From Acinetobacter sp. NIPH 2699 (GTDB lineage: Bacteria > Pseudomonadota > Gammaproteobacteria > Pseudomonadales > Moraxellaceae), in contig NZ_JAKZGL010000008.1 in the NCBI RefSeq assembly GCF_022549355.1, forward strand, positions 62,001 to 126,000: DNA of 64,000 nt. The letters run 5' to 3'. The position numbers were made by a program, and so were the translations under genes. Each line of letters opens with the position of its first letter. Position 1 is the first letter of the stretch. A model generated the notes under the pieces. It was not told the DNA's origin. It saw nothing but the letters and a program-made list of their open reading frames with translations, and ran no database searches. This document shows positions 17,455 to 26,107 of this stretch, piece after piece.

Positions 17455-18363
17455 GTGCAAATTTCACATAAATCCTTCCGAAATATTGGTCTAATTGGGC
17501 GACCAGATAAATATTCTGTTGTAGAAACCTTATGTTTAATCCATGATCATTTGATCACTTTGGGTTTAAATCCTGTTTTTGATCAGGAAACATCTAAACT
17601 TGTACCTTATAGCCATGGGCAGACTGTCAGTCGTAACCTCCTTGGTGAAGTCGTTGATTTAGTGATCGTGGTGGGTGGCGATGGATCGCTACTTCATGCT
17701 GCACGTGCACTGGTACGACACAATACCCCTGTAATTGGAATTAACCGTGGTCGATTAGGCTTTTTAACCGACATTAAACCTGCTGAAGCCATTTTTAAAC
17801 TCGATCAAGTTCTACAAGGTCATTTCCAATTAGATCGCCGTTTTTTATTGGAAATGGAAGTTCGCACCAATGGCGAAACGATTTACGATGCGATTGCCCT
17901 CAATGATGTGGTTCTGCATTCGGGTAAATCGGTTCACATGATTGATTTTGAGCTGAATATCGATGGACAATATGTGTATCGTCAGCACAGTGATGGTTTA
18001 ATTGTTGCGACACCAACGGGTTCAACCGCATATTCGCTTTCAGGCGGTGGTCCAATTGTGCATCCAAGTATGGATGCAATTGCTTTAGTACCAATGCATC
18101 CACATACATTGTCTTCTCGTCCAATCGTTGTCGGTGGACAAAGTGAGATCAAAATTGTTATTCGAGAAAATCGTGTTTTGCCAATGGTGAGTGCGGATGG
18201 TCAACATAGCGTGGCACTAAATGTCGGGGATAGTGTGCATATTCGCAAACATCCGTTTAAACTAAGCTTATTACATCCACCTGGTTATGACTTTTATATG
18301 GCATGTCGTACCAAATTGGGATGGAACCAAGACTTTGAATCTTTTCAGCAGGACGACTCATGA
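17455..18363 (+). CDS. nadK: NAD kinase
   Basis: Phosphorylates NAD to NADP with ATP or polyphosphate. The diagnostic GGDGSLLHAAR motif, the NRGRLGFLTDI segment and the TPTGSTAYSLSGGGPIVHP signature are all present. I place the start at the GTG of 17455 (302 residues, the common length in this genus) because a GGAG lies about 12 bases upstream and conserved sequence begins there (SHKSFRNIGLIGRPDK). An in-frame ATG at 17404 would add 17 residues without resemblance to the family. The last four bases (ATGA) overlap the start of yeaC, so the two are co-translated. Confidence 0.9.
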   Translation: MQISHKSFRNIGLIGRPDKYSVVETLCLIHDHLITLGLNPVFDQETSKLVPYSHGQTVSRNLLGEVVDLVIVVGGDGSLLHAARALVRHNTPVIGINRGRLGFLTDIKPAEAIFKLDQVLQGHFQLDRRFLLEMEVRTNGETIYDAIALNDVVLHSGKSVHMIDFELNIDGQYVYRQHSDGLIVATPTGSTAYSLSGGGPIVHPSMDAIALVPMHPHTLSSRPIVVGGQSEIKIVIRENRVLPMVSADGQHSVALNVGDSVHIRKHPFKLSLLHPPGYDFYMACRTKLGWNQDFESFQQDDS

Positions 18364-18632
18364 ATATTGAACAAATGCTCGCTATTTTAAATCCTGAAAT
18401 TGTTGAGCGTCTTAGAACTGCTGTTGAAATTGGCAAATGGCCGAATGGTATTGCTTTAACGAAAGAGCAACGTGAAACCTGTATGCAGGCTGTGATTGCT
18501 TGGGAAGTACAACATTTACCTGAAGATCAACGTTCGGGCTATATTGATCGTGGTACAAAAGAAGAAGGTGAGGAATGTGATGATGATCAACACAAACATG
18601 AACCTGAATTTAAACCGATTCGATTTGTGTAA
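18360..18632 (+). CDS. yeaC: YeaC-type DUF1315 protein
   Basis: A 90-residue soluble acidic protein (QMLAILNPEIVERLRTAVEIGKWPNG..LT.EQRETCMQAVIAWE) that matches the DUF1315/YeaC pattern. Its tail is rich in Asp, Glu and His (EEGEECDDDQHKHEPEF), which could bind metal but has no proven role. The start overlaps the nadK stop by four bases, indicating translational coupling. The function is unknown. Confidence 0.87.
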   Translation: MNIEQMLAILNPEIVERLRTAVEIGKWPNGIALTKEQRETCMQAVIAWEVQHLPEDQRSGYIDRGTKEEGEECDDDQHKHEPEFKPIRFV

Positions 18633-18649
18633 AAGCTATTGTTTAATTC

Positions 18650-18679
18650 AAAGCTCCTAAATATGTAGGAGCTTTTTTT
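18650..18679 (+). terminator. rho-independent terminator of nadK-yeaC
   Basis: AAGCTCCTA (18651-18659) and TAGGAGCTT (18666-18674) form a 9-bp stem with a 6-base loop, followed by a run of T residues. It isolates the T6SS island from the nadK operon. Confidence 0.9.
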
Positions 18680-18861
18680 AATTTAAGGGTAAATAAGAGC
18701 TAAACATTGATTTTTATAGTTTGTATCTATGGATGATTGCTAAAGCATAAAGTTGCAATAAAATGAGACAAAATTTGTCACAAATAGACGAAACTGTCTG
18801 AGCATAAAATGATTTTTTTCTGTAAAATGCCCACAAGTTTAAAAGAACTCAATAAAAACTT

Positions 18862-21675
18862 ATGCTCAATACCATTCATTTTGCTTTAGAACAGCTTGGC
18901 TTAACTGCACAAAAACGTGCCATTCATATTCAATTTTCTAATTCTGCTTTAGCCAATCAGGTATTTCTGCAACGTATTGAAGGTACACATCGCCTCAATG
19001 AAGGCGTTACTGCCGAGCTTATATGTCTGTCAACGAACGCGACTATTCAATTAAAACAATTCATTGGTTGCCAAGTTGCTGTCGATTCCGTCACTGACAC
19101 AGGCACATTATTTCGAACCACAGGGATTATTACCGAAGCTGTACAAGGGCAAAGTGACGGCTCATTGACCCTATATAAGCTCAAACTCCAAGACCCGACT
19201 GCACTGTGGCACAAACGTAGAAACAGCCGCGTGTTTATGAATAAAACCGTGCTGGATATTGTTCAAACAATTTTTAAAGAATGGCAACAACGTAGTCCAC
19301 TATTTGCATCCAGTCTCAGCCTTGATTTAAGCAGCGTGACTCAAGATTACGATATCCGTCCATTTGTGATGCAAGCAAATGAAAGCGATTATGACTTTAT
19401 TACCCGACTGCTGAGAAGTGAGGGGATTAACTGGCTGATTGACGAAGCTCAACTCACCGTTGCAAACAGTAATACTCCAATCCAAGCACAAAAACTGCGT
19501 TTGATTGACGATAACAACCAATACCAAGCTTTAAATCGAAGAACAATTCGCTATCACCGCAGCAGTGCCACCGAACAATACGACAGCATGACCAGCTTGA
19601 TTGCCGAACGCAGTCTACAATCGACAGCCGTACATATCCAACGCTGGCAAGCCGATACTTTAGAACAAGAAGATGGCGCAGGTAGTGTGCAAAGCAAACA
19701 TCAGCATAGTCAACAACATGACAATGCCAGTCTAGGACTCGAAGATGCATGGCACTTCACCCCAGCATGGATGCACGACCTCAATGGCGAAGATGGCGCA
19801 ACAGCATCCGGGAATAGCCAAATTGAAAAACTCAATCAAAACCTCAGTCACTACCATGATGCCCAAGCCAAACACTTTATTGCACATAGCACAGTACGAG
19901 ATACGCAAGTCGGCTATTGGTTTAAACTCAACGAACATCCTGAAATTGATCAGCATAGTGGATCAGATCAAGAATTCCTGATCATCAAAAAAGATTGGTT
20001 TAATCAGAACAACCTACCCAAAGATTTAAACCAACAAATCCAAAGCTTGATCAACCAAAGCAATTGGCAATATTCAAACAATAGCGAAGAACGCCAAGCG
20101 AATCAGCTAACCCTACAACGTCGCACCATCAAAACCGTACCTGAATACCACCCATTACAACACTGCCCAGCAGCCCACCCACAACGTGCCAAAGTGGTCG
20201 GGCCAGCAGGCGAAGAAATCCATGTCGATGAATGGGGCAGAATCAAAGTTCGATTCCTGTTTACCCGAAACGATGACCATAGCCACGATGGTGGTGCAGG
20301 CAGTAATGACAATGACACCGATTCAGCATGGGTGGATGTACTGACCCCGTGGGCAGGCGAAGGCTATGGCGCACGCTTTCTACCGAGAATCGGTGAAATT
20401 GTCGTGATCGACTTCTTTGACGGCAACATTGATCGTCCCTTTGTCACAGGACGATTGCACGAAGCACAACGCAGCCCAACCAAATTCGACAATGCAGGAC
20501 AATTGCCTGACACCAAAAAACTAGCAGGTATTAAAAGTAAAGAATATCAAGGCACAGGCTATAACCAACTGCGCTTTGATGACACTACTGGACAGATCAG
20601 TGCACAACTACAAAGCAGCCATGCAGCGAGCCAACTCAATCTTGGTAAACTCAGTCATCCCAAAGCCCAAGCGGAAAGTGAAGACCGAGGAGAAGGCTTT
20701 GAACTGCGTACCGACCAATGGGGAGCAGTCCGAGCAGGAGAAGGCTTACTGATCACCACCCATGCTCAAGAACAAGCCGAAGGCGATCATCTCGAAGCGC
20801 AAACTGCCAAGCAACAACTAGAAGGCAACCAAAATAATGCCAAAGCCTTGAGTGAAGTGGCTAAGAATCAACAGACTGATGAGCTGGAAGCCTTAGAACA
20901 ATTACAGGCATTTGCCGAAAAAATTCAAGACAAGATCGCTAAATTTAATGAAGCCATCTTATTACTTAGCTCACCAAACGGGATTGGCCTCAGCACTTCA
21001 GAAGATATTCATCTTTCCGCAGATGGGCAACTGAATCAACTTGCAGGGGATAGCATCAACCTGACCACACAGAAGAACTTGATTGCCCAAGCCAGCCAAA
21101 AGATCAGCCTATTTGCAGCACAAGCTGGGATTAAACAAGTTGCGGCAAAAGGTAAGTTTGAGATACAAGCACAGTCGGATGGTTTAGAGATATTGGCGAA
21201 GGCTGGTATTCAGATTATCTCGACAGAAGATACGATTTACTTAACTAGCCCGAAAGAAATTGTATTTAAAGCGGATACTTCTGAACTTAAAGTCAATGGA
21301 TCGGGGATATTCCCAACCACAGGTGGGAAGTTCGAGGTGAAGGCTGGGCAGCATTTGTTAAAGGGTGGTGCGAATGCCAATATGAGTGTCCCAGCTTTAC
21401 CAAGATTTGAGAAAAAGAATTGGATAGCTTTAGAGCATTTAGATGTGGAGCATACGCCATTAGCCAATTTAGGTTATAAAATATTTTTTGAAAATAATCA
21501 GGTGATTGAAGGAAGATTAGATGAGCATGGTAAGGCTCATCATGAAAATGTTCCAGATAAAGCGCTAAGAGTTGAGTATGAGCAGCCACCTATGGAGGAG
21601 GATTCACCATGGGATCAATTTGATACGGTAATGGATGAGCTTAACAAAATTGATAAAAATAAAGGGGCATTTTAA
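18862..21675 (+). CDS. vgrG: Type VI secretion spike protein VgrG
   Basis: A 937-residue VgrG, the trimeric needle tip of the type VI secretion system. The N-terminal gp27-like region (residues 1-400: HIQFSNSALANQVFLQRIEG, MQANESDYDFITRLLRSEGINWL) is followed by the gp5 OB-fold (RAKVVGPAGEEIHVDEWGRIKVRF) and a DUF2345 repeat region (about 640-860). An extension of about 85 residues follows (WIALEHLDVEHTPLANLGYKIFFENNQ), ending in an acidic/Lys-rich tail that probably docks the cargo. No PAAR motif is seen. The downstream toxin gene starts inside the stop codon. The T6SS core genes are not in this window. Base composition changes within the gene (see findings). Confidence 0.93.
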   Translation: MLNTIHFALEQLGLTAQKRAIHIQFSNSALANQVFLQRIEGTHRLNEGVTAELICLSTNATIQLKQFIGCQVAVDSVTDTGTLFRTTGIITEAVQGQSDGSLTLYKLKLQDPTALWHKRRNSRVFMNKTVLDIVQTIFKEWQQRSPLFASSLSLDLSSVTQDYDIRPFVMQANESDYDFITRLLRSEGINWLIDEAQLTVANSNTPIQAQKLRLIDDNNQYQALNRRTIRYHRSSATEQYDSMTSLIAERSLQSTAVHIQRWQADTLEQEDGAGSVQSKHQHSQQHDNASLGLEDAWHFTPAWMHDLNGEDGATASGNSQIEKLNQNLSHYHDAQAKHFIAHSTVRDTQVGYWFKLNEHPEIDQHSGSDQEFLIIKKDWFNQNNLPKDLNQQIQSLINQSNWQYSNNSEERQANQLTLQRRTIKTVPEYHPLQHCPAAHPQRAKVVGPAGEEIHVDEWGRIKVRFLFTRNDDHSHDGGAGSNDNDTDSAWVDVLTPWAGEGYGARFLPRIGEIVVIDFFDGNIDRPFVTGRLHEAQRSPTKFDNAGQLPDTKKLAGIKSKEYQGTGYNQLRFDDTTGQISAQLQSSHAASQLNLGKLSHPKAQAESEDRGEGFELRTDQWGAVRAGEGLLITTHAQEQAEGDHLEAQTAKQQLEGNQNNAKALSEVAKNQQTDELEALEQLQAFAEKIQDKIAKFNEAILLLSSPNGIGLSTSEDIHLSADGQLNQLAGDSINLTTQKNLIAQASQKISLFAAQAGIKQVAAKGKFEIQAQSDGLEILAKAGIQIISTEDTIYLTSPKEIVFKADTSELKVNGSGIFPTTGGKFEVKAGQHLLKGGANANMSVPALPRFEKKNWIALEHLDVEHTPLANLGYKIFFENNQVIEGRLDEHGKAHHENVPDKALRVEYEQPPMEEDSPWDQFDTVMDELNKIDKNKGAF

Positions 21676-23192
21676 TGTCAGACTTTTTACCATCTAAGCA
21701 AGAACTGACAAATGCTCTGGCATGGTTTACAGCCCCAGTAAATGATGCAATTAAAAAAGGTAAGGAAACTGCTGCTGATATTGCAGAATGGCTCTGGGTA
21801 GTGTTACAGGGGGATTTCGCAGAAGACCAATCTACAGCACAAATTGTGACTGGGACAGTAATCTCTATGATTCCTTTTGTAGATCAAATTTGTGATGTTC
21901 GAGATTTATGTGCAAACTCAGTTAAGATTAAAGAAGATAGTAATAACCCTTGGGCTTGGGTCGGTTTAATTTTAACATTAATTGGTTTATTTCCTGTCTT
22001 GGGATCATTATTTAAAGGTATCTTTAAGGTGATTTTGGCGCCAATCCGTCGTTTCATGCTTAAGCCTGCAACTAAAGGTTTGAAATTTACAGGTGGTAAT
22101 ATATATAAGTTAGCAGAACCTGCGATAGAAACAGGTATTACTGAACTCAATAAGTTTCTTGCACGTCCTGCTGTAAAGAATGCAATTAAAAAAGCAAAAA
22201 TTACAAATATCTATAAAGCTATAGCCAATAAAATAAGGGAAGTAAAAGCTTTAGTTTCAAAACAATCTTTACTCAAAGTATTTGATCAGTTGGTTGGTCA
22301 TCTAAGAGACACCGTCAAGTTTATCGAGAAATATGCGAGTAAGGCGGTTGGGACGAAGGCTAAGCAAATGTTACAGTCGGTCGTTGACGTTCGTAATTTA
22401 GCAAATCAGAAACTTGGTGAGTTTTTAAAACCTGTACAAGATTTCTTGGAAAAACTTGCTGTTAGAATCGAAAAAGAAAGTGATCAAGCTTTTAAAGCGA
22501 CGACTAATGTTAGAAATGTGACTCAATTTAGAAGATTGGATGATGGTGAAGAGCTGGAAGCATTTCGTAAACAAAAACCAGATTGGGTGCGTAAAATTCC
22601 AGAAAATAGGCGATTACCTTTTCCTCAAGCAAAAAAAGACCCAAAAACAGCAAGTACACCATTACATCCTAGTTTAGGGAATGTGCAATCTGCATTGAAG
22701 AATCCTAAACTAAAACATCCTTTAAAAGGAAAATATGATACTTTTGCTCAAGGTATGATTAAAGCTGAAGTGTTTGGAGAAGGTGAGGTTCTTATTCGTG
22801 TTTTAGCCCCTGGCAGTTTTGATAATAGTATTTGCTGGATGCGAAAGTCGGAGTTTGAAAAGCTAAAAAGCCGTGAAGAGTGGCGTGATAAATTTGCGGT
22901 TTGGGCGAGCTGGAATGCTAATGGTGAATATCTCGAATATACAGTTCCTAAAGGTAAAAAGTTATATGCTTGGGAGGGGCCTGCTGCCTCACAAGAGCTT
23001 GGTGAGTTTTATTTAAAAGGTGGTGGAATCCAGATCGTACTAGATCCCAATGACTTGGTTGCTTCTGGATTAAGCAAGCGTAAATTGACAGGTTGGGGCT
23101 ATGGTACGGACACAGAAATTGGTGATTTTTCAATGGTGGGGGTTCCAACCTTGCAAACTAAAATAGGGGATTATAGTTTAGCTAGCAAATAA
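21675..23192 (+). CDS. Putative T6SS cargo effector with unrecognised C-terminal toxin domain
   Basis: A 505-residue protein encoded immediately after vgrG with a one-base TAATG overlap, the usual mark of a VgrG-borne effector. Two hydrophobic stretches near residues 55-80 and 92-120 (STAQIVTGTVISMIPFVDQ; WAWVGLILTLIGLFPVLG) suggest a membrane-active or pre-toxin region. A long basic helical middle follows (about 125-290). The C-terminal about 130 residues carry a beta-rich domain with R375 (EVLIRVL), AAS439Q and GGGIQIVLDP. That order faintly resembles ADP-ribosyltransferases (Arg, STS-like, final strand) but the catalytic Glu is not evident. I do not recognise the toxin family; the activity is unknown. 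Low-GC, G/T-rich composition unlike most of vgrG. Confidence 0.72.
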   Translation: MSDFLPSKQELTNALAWFTAPVNDAIKKGKETAADIAEWLWVVLQGDFAEDQSTAQIVTGTVISMIPFVDQICDVRDLCANSVKIKEDSNNPWAWVGLILTLIGLFPVLGSLFKGIFKVILAPIRRFMLKPATKGLKFTGGNIYKLAEPAIETGITELNKFLARPAVKNAIKKAKITNIYKAIANKIREVKALVSKQSLLKVFDQLVGHLRDTVKFIEKYASKAVGTKAKQMLQSVVDVRNLANQKLGEFLKPVQDFLEKLAVRIEKESDQAFKATTNVRNVTQFRRLDDGEELEAFRKQKPDWVRKIPENRRLPFPQAKKDPKTASTPLHPSLGNVQSALKNPKLKHPLKGKYDTFAQGMIKAEVFGEGEVLIRVLAPGSFDNSICWMRKSEFEKLKSREEWRDKFAVWASWNANGEYLEYTVPKGKKLYAWEGPAASQELGEFYLKGGGIQIVLDPNDLVASGLSKRKLTGWGYGTDTEIGDFSMVGVPTLQTKIGDYSLASK

Positions 23193-23227
23193 GAACATAA
23201 ACCGAGATAAACAAGATAGAGAAAGTC

Positions 23228-24175
23228 ATGAATTACGAAGTAAATCCCAAAGCTGCATATTTGTTAGAACAATTTAGCTCGTTAGCATTTTTTGAAACTA
23301 TGCGAAATAACTACCGTCTTTTTCTAGATAGTTTAGAAGAACTATTTGAAATCTATATGCATAATTTACCGTATAATTTACGAAGTTTACCCTATCCTGA
23401 GCAAGTAGATATTCAATGGGGTGGGACAGTTTTTCCCAATTTAAGAAGTACTATGGATCGTATAGATTATGCATACGCAAAAATAAAATCAGGTGATTTA
23501 ACTTATTTGCGTTGTACTGGGGAAATACGCTCTAATGATAAAGGTTTAAGTGAATTTTCTCCACATTGGATGGATGATTTACCTACAGATAAAGTAAAAC
23601 AATGTTGGGATTATTACTCCATTGTCAGACGGTATGCTTCGGTTATTGAAAATACTTATCCAACCTATTGGGATATGGATGAGCTTATTATTGATTATCC
23701 TGAAGCTGATATATTTCATGAAATAAATTTAGTTTTACCTGATTCTTATCCAATTTATAGGGTAAATCCAGAAATAATAGTTAAATCTAATGAGAAAGTT
23801 GGAAAAACAGGTATTTATATTTGTGAAGAAGACAGAAAAAGAATTGAGTTTATGGCAGCAAGTGAGGAAGAGGATAGAGGAGTAGGTAGTGTTATAGCTA
23901 CTGGTATGGATCCTGATACATTTGAGACCTTTTATGGTGATTGTACTTGGACCTTAGTTGAGCGGATTGCAGATGAAGGTGGTTCAGCGGAGACCATCCA
24001 AGTCGAAAATTTAAAAGGCTTCGCAGGGCAAGTTTGCCAACAATCAGGTAATTGGTGGAGTCCCGCAAATCAATTACAATCCCGTTATTTTGAACAAGGA
24101 GAAGTCTTTCCTGAGATTAAAAATAATAGTTGGGGAGAAACAATTTGGTATTTGGAAGTGACGAATAAAAAATAA
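23228..24175 (+). CDS. Probable immunity protein for the VgrG-linked effector
   Basis: A 315-residue soluble protein encoded 35 bases after the effector. It has no signal peptide or membrane segment. Its C-terminal part (SGNWWSPANQLQSRYFEQGEVFPE then NNSWGETIWYLE) has a conserved Trp-rich pattern resembling the Imm71/Imm72-type immunity proteins, which are known as partners of polymorphic toxins. The assignment rests on that loose resemblance plus position and low-GC content. A cytoplasmic immunity protein would mean that the toxin acts in the cytoplasm. RBS: AGA-rich GATAGAGAAAG just before the ATG. Confidence 0.6.
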   Translation: MNYEVNPKAAYLLEQFSSLAFFETMRNNYRLFLDSLEELFEIYMHNLPYNLRSLPYPEQVDIQWGGTVFPNLRSTMDRIDYAYAKIKSGDLTYLRCTGEIRSNDKGLSEFSPHWMDDLPTDKVKQCWDYYSIVRRYASVIENTYPTYWDMDELIIDYPEADIFHEINLVLPDSYPIYRVNPEIIVKSNEKVGKTGIYICEEDRKRIEFMAASEEEDRGVGSVIATGMDPDTFETFYGDCTWTLVERIADEGGSAETIQVENLKGFAGQVCQQSGNWWSPANQLQSRYFEQGEVFPEIKNNSWGETIWYLEVTNKK

Positions 24176-24263
24176 TACCTCAATTTGAAATCTGTCCTCA
24201 AAAATCTATTGAATTGCATTATAGACTTTTGAGGGATATTGGGGATATGAAGGAGATTAAGTT

Positions 24264-24845
24264 GTGCCCATAATTAGTTTTATGTGCTTCTTATTGGGAG
24301 TGTTTAGTTTCCTTTGTTTTAACTCACTAATATTATTATCTTTTATTTTTATTGCATTAATTTTATATCGGTTTTGCCATAATTTTAAATTCAGAAAAAT
24401 TCAGGCTTGTTTCTCTTATATCTATGGAGGTCTAGTAATAGGATTGCTTTTACGGCTAAGTATTTATTTCTGGATAAGTAAAAATTATCATCTGTTTCTG
24501 CTGCTACCAATTATTGCTGTTATTCTAACTATTATTTATGAAGAATTATTTAAAAAGAATTACTCGCTGAATCCTATTGTTTTTTTTGAGGATGAAAAGT
24601 TTAAAAGAATCCAAAATGAACAGCAGGTTGAAGCATTTTTTAGTCATCCAGAGCGGCTTATTGGGACTTCTATAAATGAAATTGAAAAACAACATAATGC
24701 TGGAATCTGTAATCAGTTTGGGAGTTTTGACTTTGGCATAAGTTATCATGTTTGGTATACCGAGAAGCTCAAGATAGAAGTGATGACCAAAAATGAGATC
24801 TGTACCAACATTTCAGTGATTGAAGGCAATTTCACTAATCACTGA
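24264..24845 (+). CDS. Small membrane protein, possible second immunity protein
   Basis: A 193-residue protein with about four N-terminal transmembrane segments (residues 1-35, 48-70, 74-92, very Leu/Ile/Phe-rich) and a hydrophilic C-terminal domain of about 90 residues. The start is a GTG at 24264 with AAGGAG eight bases upstream, an uncommon but well-supported choice. It lies downstream of the immunity candidate in the T6SS island and has the same low-GC composition, so it may be a membrane immunity or accessory factor. No family recognised. The next gene is convergent 20 bases away. Confidence 0.6.
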   Translation: MPIISFMCFLLGVFSFLCFNSLILLSFIFIALILYRFCHNFKFRKIQACFSYIYGGLVIGLLLRLSIYFWISKNYHLFLLLPIIAVILTIIYEELFKKNYSLNPIVFFEDEKFKRIQNEQQVEAFFSHPERLIGTSINEIEKQHNAGICNQFGSFDFGISYHVWYTEKLKIEVMTKNEICTNISVIEGNFTNH

Positions 24846-24865
24846 GAAATCGCCCCCATTCATTT

Positions 24866-25864
24866 CTATTTTAAACGGCTATTCCAAAGCTCTTTCGCTT
24901 TTGCCATTGCTTCATCATAATTATTGACTGCACCCATGGTATATAAGGCGATGCCCATCGTCTCTATGATTGCCATTTCCCCATATTCATGCGTTTGTTC
25001 ACCTAACCACACAGCTTTAAATACAGCAAGGTCAAGTTCCTCCTCAGTAGGACTACGATCAGGCGTTAACTTTGGTAGTTCATGTTCGTAAAGTTCACCA
25101 TTTTTAATGCCGCAAATTAAAGTTTTGGCATCAGGATTACGCTCAAACTCCCCACCTTCACCTTTAATCACAGCGCTATTTTGATAGCCTAAACGGAAAG
25201 CGGTTTGTTGATGTGACGTCCGATAAGCTGGATGGAAAATGGCTTGTAAGGTCGCTTTGGCATTAAACGGATTAATCAGGCGTGCAAGTGTATGAATCGG
25301 AGAACGTAAACCCATTACATTTCGTAGTGAAATCAGTTCACTTAAAATAGGTGAGATCACTTCCAGCGGTAAAAATGAAAAATTATGTTTTTCGAGTTGT
25401 ACTTTAACATCTTGCTCATTTTGGCAAATTGAATAGCCTAAGTATTGTAAAACTTGTTCGGTATAAACACGGTTAATGGTATGACCTGAAGCACCATGCA
25501 TCACAATTTTATAACCATGATGAGCTAGGGTGAGTGCTGCTAATAAAAACCACGGATAATGCTTACGCTTACCTGCATAAGATGACCAATCTAAGTCTAT
25601 ATCAAGCGGTTGAAAATTCAGTTGATCACGCGTGGCTTGTACAAAACCTGCCAGTTCATCCACAGATTCTTCTTTGACGCGTAATAGCATGAGAAAAGCC
25701 CCGAGTTGAACGTCAAGAACTTCACCTTTTAAAATCATGCTAAAGGCTTGATAGGCTTCTTCATAGCTTAGCGAGCGAGAGCCTGTTTTTCCTTTACCTA
25801 AAATACGAACATACTGAGCGAATGGATGTTCTGCTGTTTGATAGATATTTCGTTTCGTATTCAT
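24866..25864 (-). CDS. YbiB/TrpD2-like anthranilate phosphoribosyltransferase-family protein
   Basis: A 332-residue protein of the anthranilate phosphoribosyltransferase fold with N-terminal helical bundle (FAQYVRILGKGKTGSRSLSYEEAYQAFSMIL) and the glycosyltransferase domain carrying HGASGHTINRVYTEQVLQYLGY. The GTGG(N)-type motif of TrpD is replaced, as in the YbiB/TrpD2 group, which binds nucleic acid in E. coli and is not the tryptophan enzyme. The ATG at 25864 starts at the conserved MNTKRNIYQTAEHPFAQYVR; an upstream in-frame ATG at 25981 would add 39 residues of unrelated hydrophobic sequence. No tryptophan genes are nearby, which fits TrpD2. Confidence 0.78.
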   Translation of the reverse strand: MNTKRNIYQTAEHPFAQYVRILGKGKTGSRSLSYEEAYQAFSMILKGEVLDVQLGAFLMLLRVKEESVDELAGFVQATRDQLNFQPLDIDLDWSSYAGKRKHYPWFLLAALTLAHHGYKIVMHGASGHTINRVYTEQVLQYLGYSICQNEQDVKVQLEKHNFSFLPLEVISPILSELISLRNVMGLRSPIHTLARLINPFNAKATLQAIFHPAYRTSHQQTAFRLGYQNSAVIKGEGGEFERNPDAKTLICGIKNGELYEHELPKLTPDRSPTEEELDLAVFKAVWLGEQTHEYGEMAIIETMGIALYTMGAVNNYDEAMAKAKELWNSRLK

Positions 25865-26107
25865 GGTCGTATTGAAGTCGTCGCTAAGAATGAAATTAAT
25901 ATGACATAAAAGTGGCTGGTTGAGCGTAAAAAATGAATAGAGCTGTTTAATGATTAGACAATTGTTGTTTGATATTGGCATTTACGAAAAAAATATTGAC
26001 CGAATCAGTCTAGTGATTTGATGTAAAAGGGACATGACAGTAGGCGTAAAAATCATTAGCATGGCTGCGAAGTATTTTTTTAAGAAAAATGAAATCGAAA
26101 GGAAATA

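Noticed and set aside
24866..25864. Tryptophan-pathway trpD
   Set aside because: The PRPP/anthranilate motif is not the canonical one and no trp genes are nearby; TrpD2/YbiB fits better.
25865..25981. 39-residue N-terminal extension of the YbiB-like protein
   Set aside because: Hydrophobic and unlike the family; conserved sequence starts at 25864.
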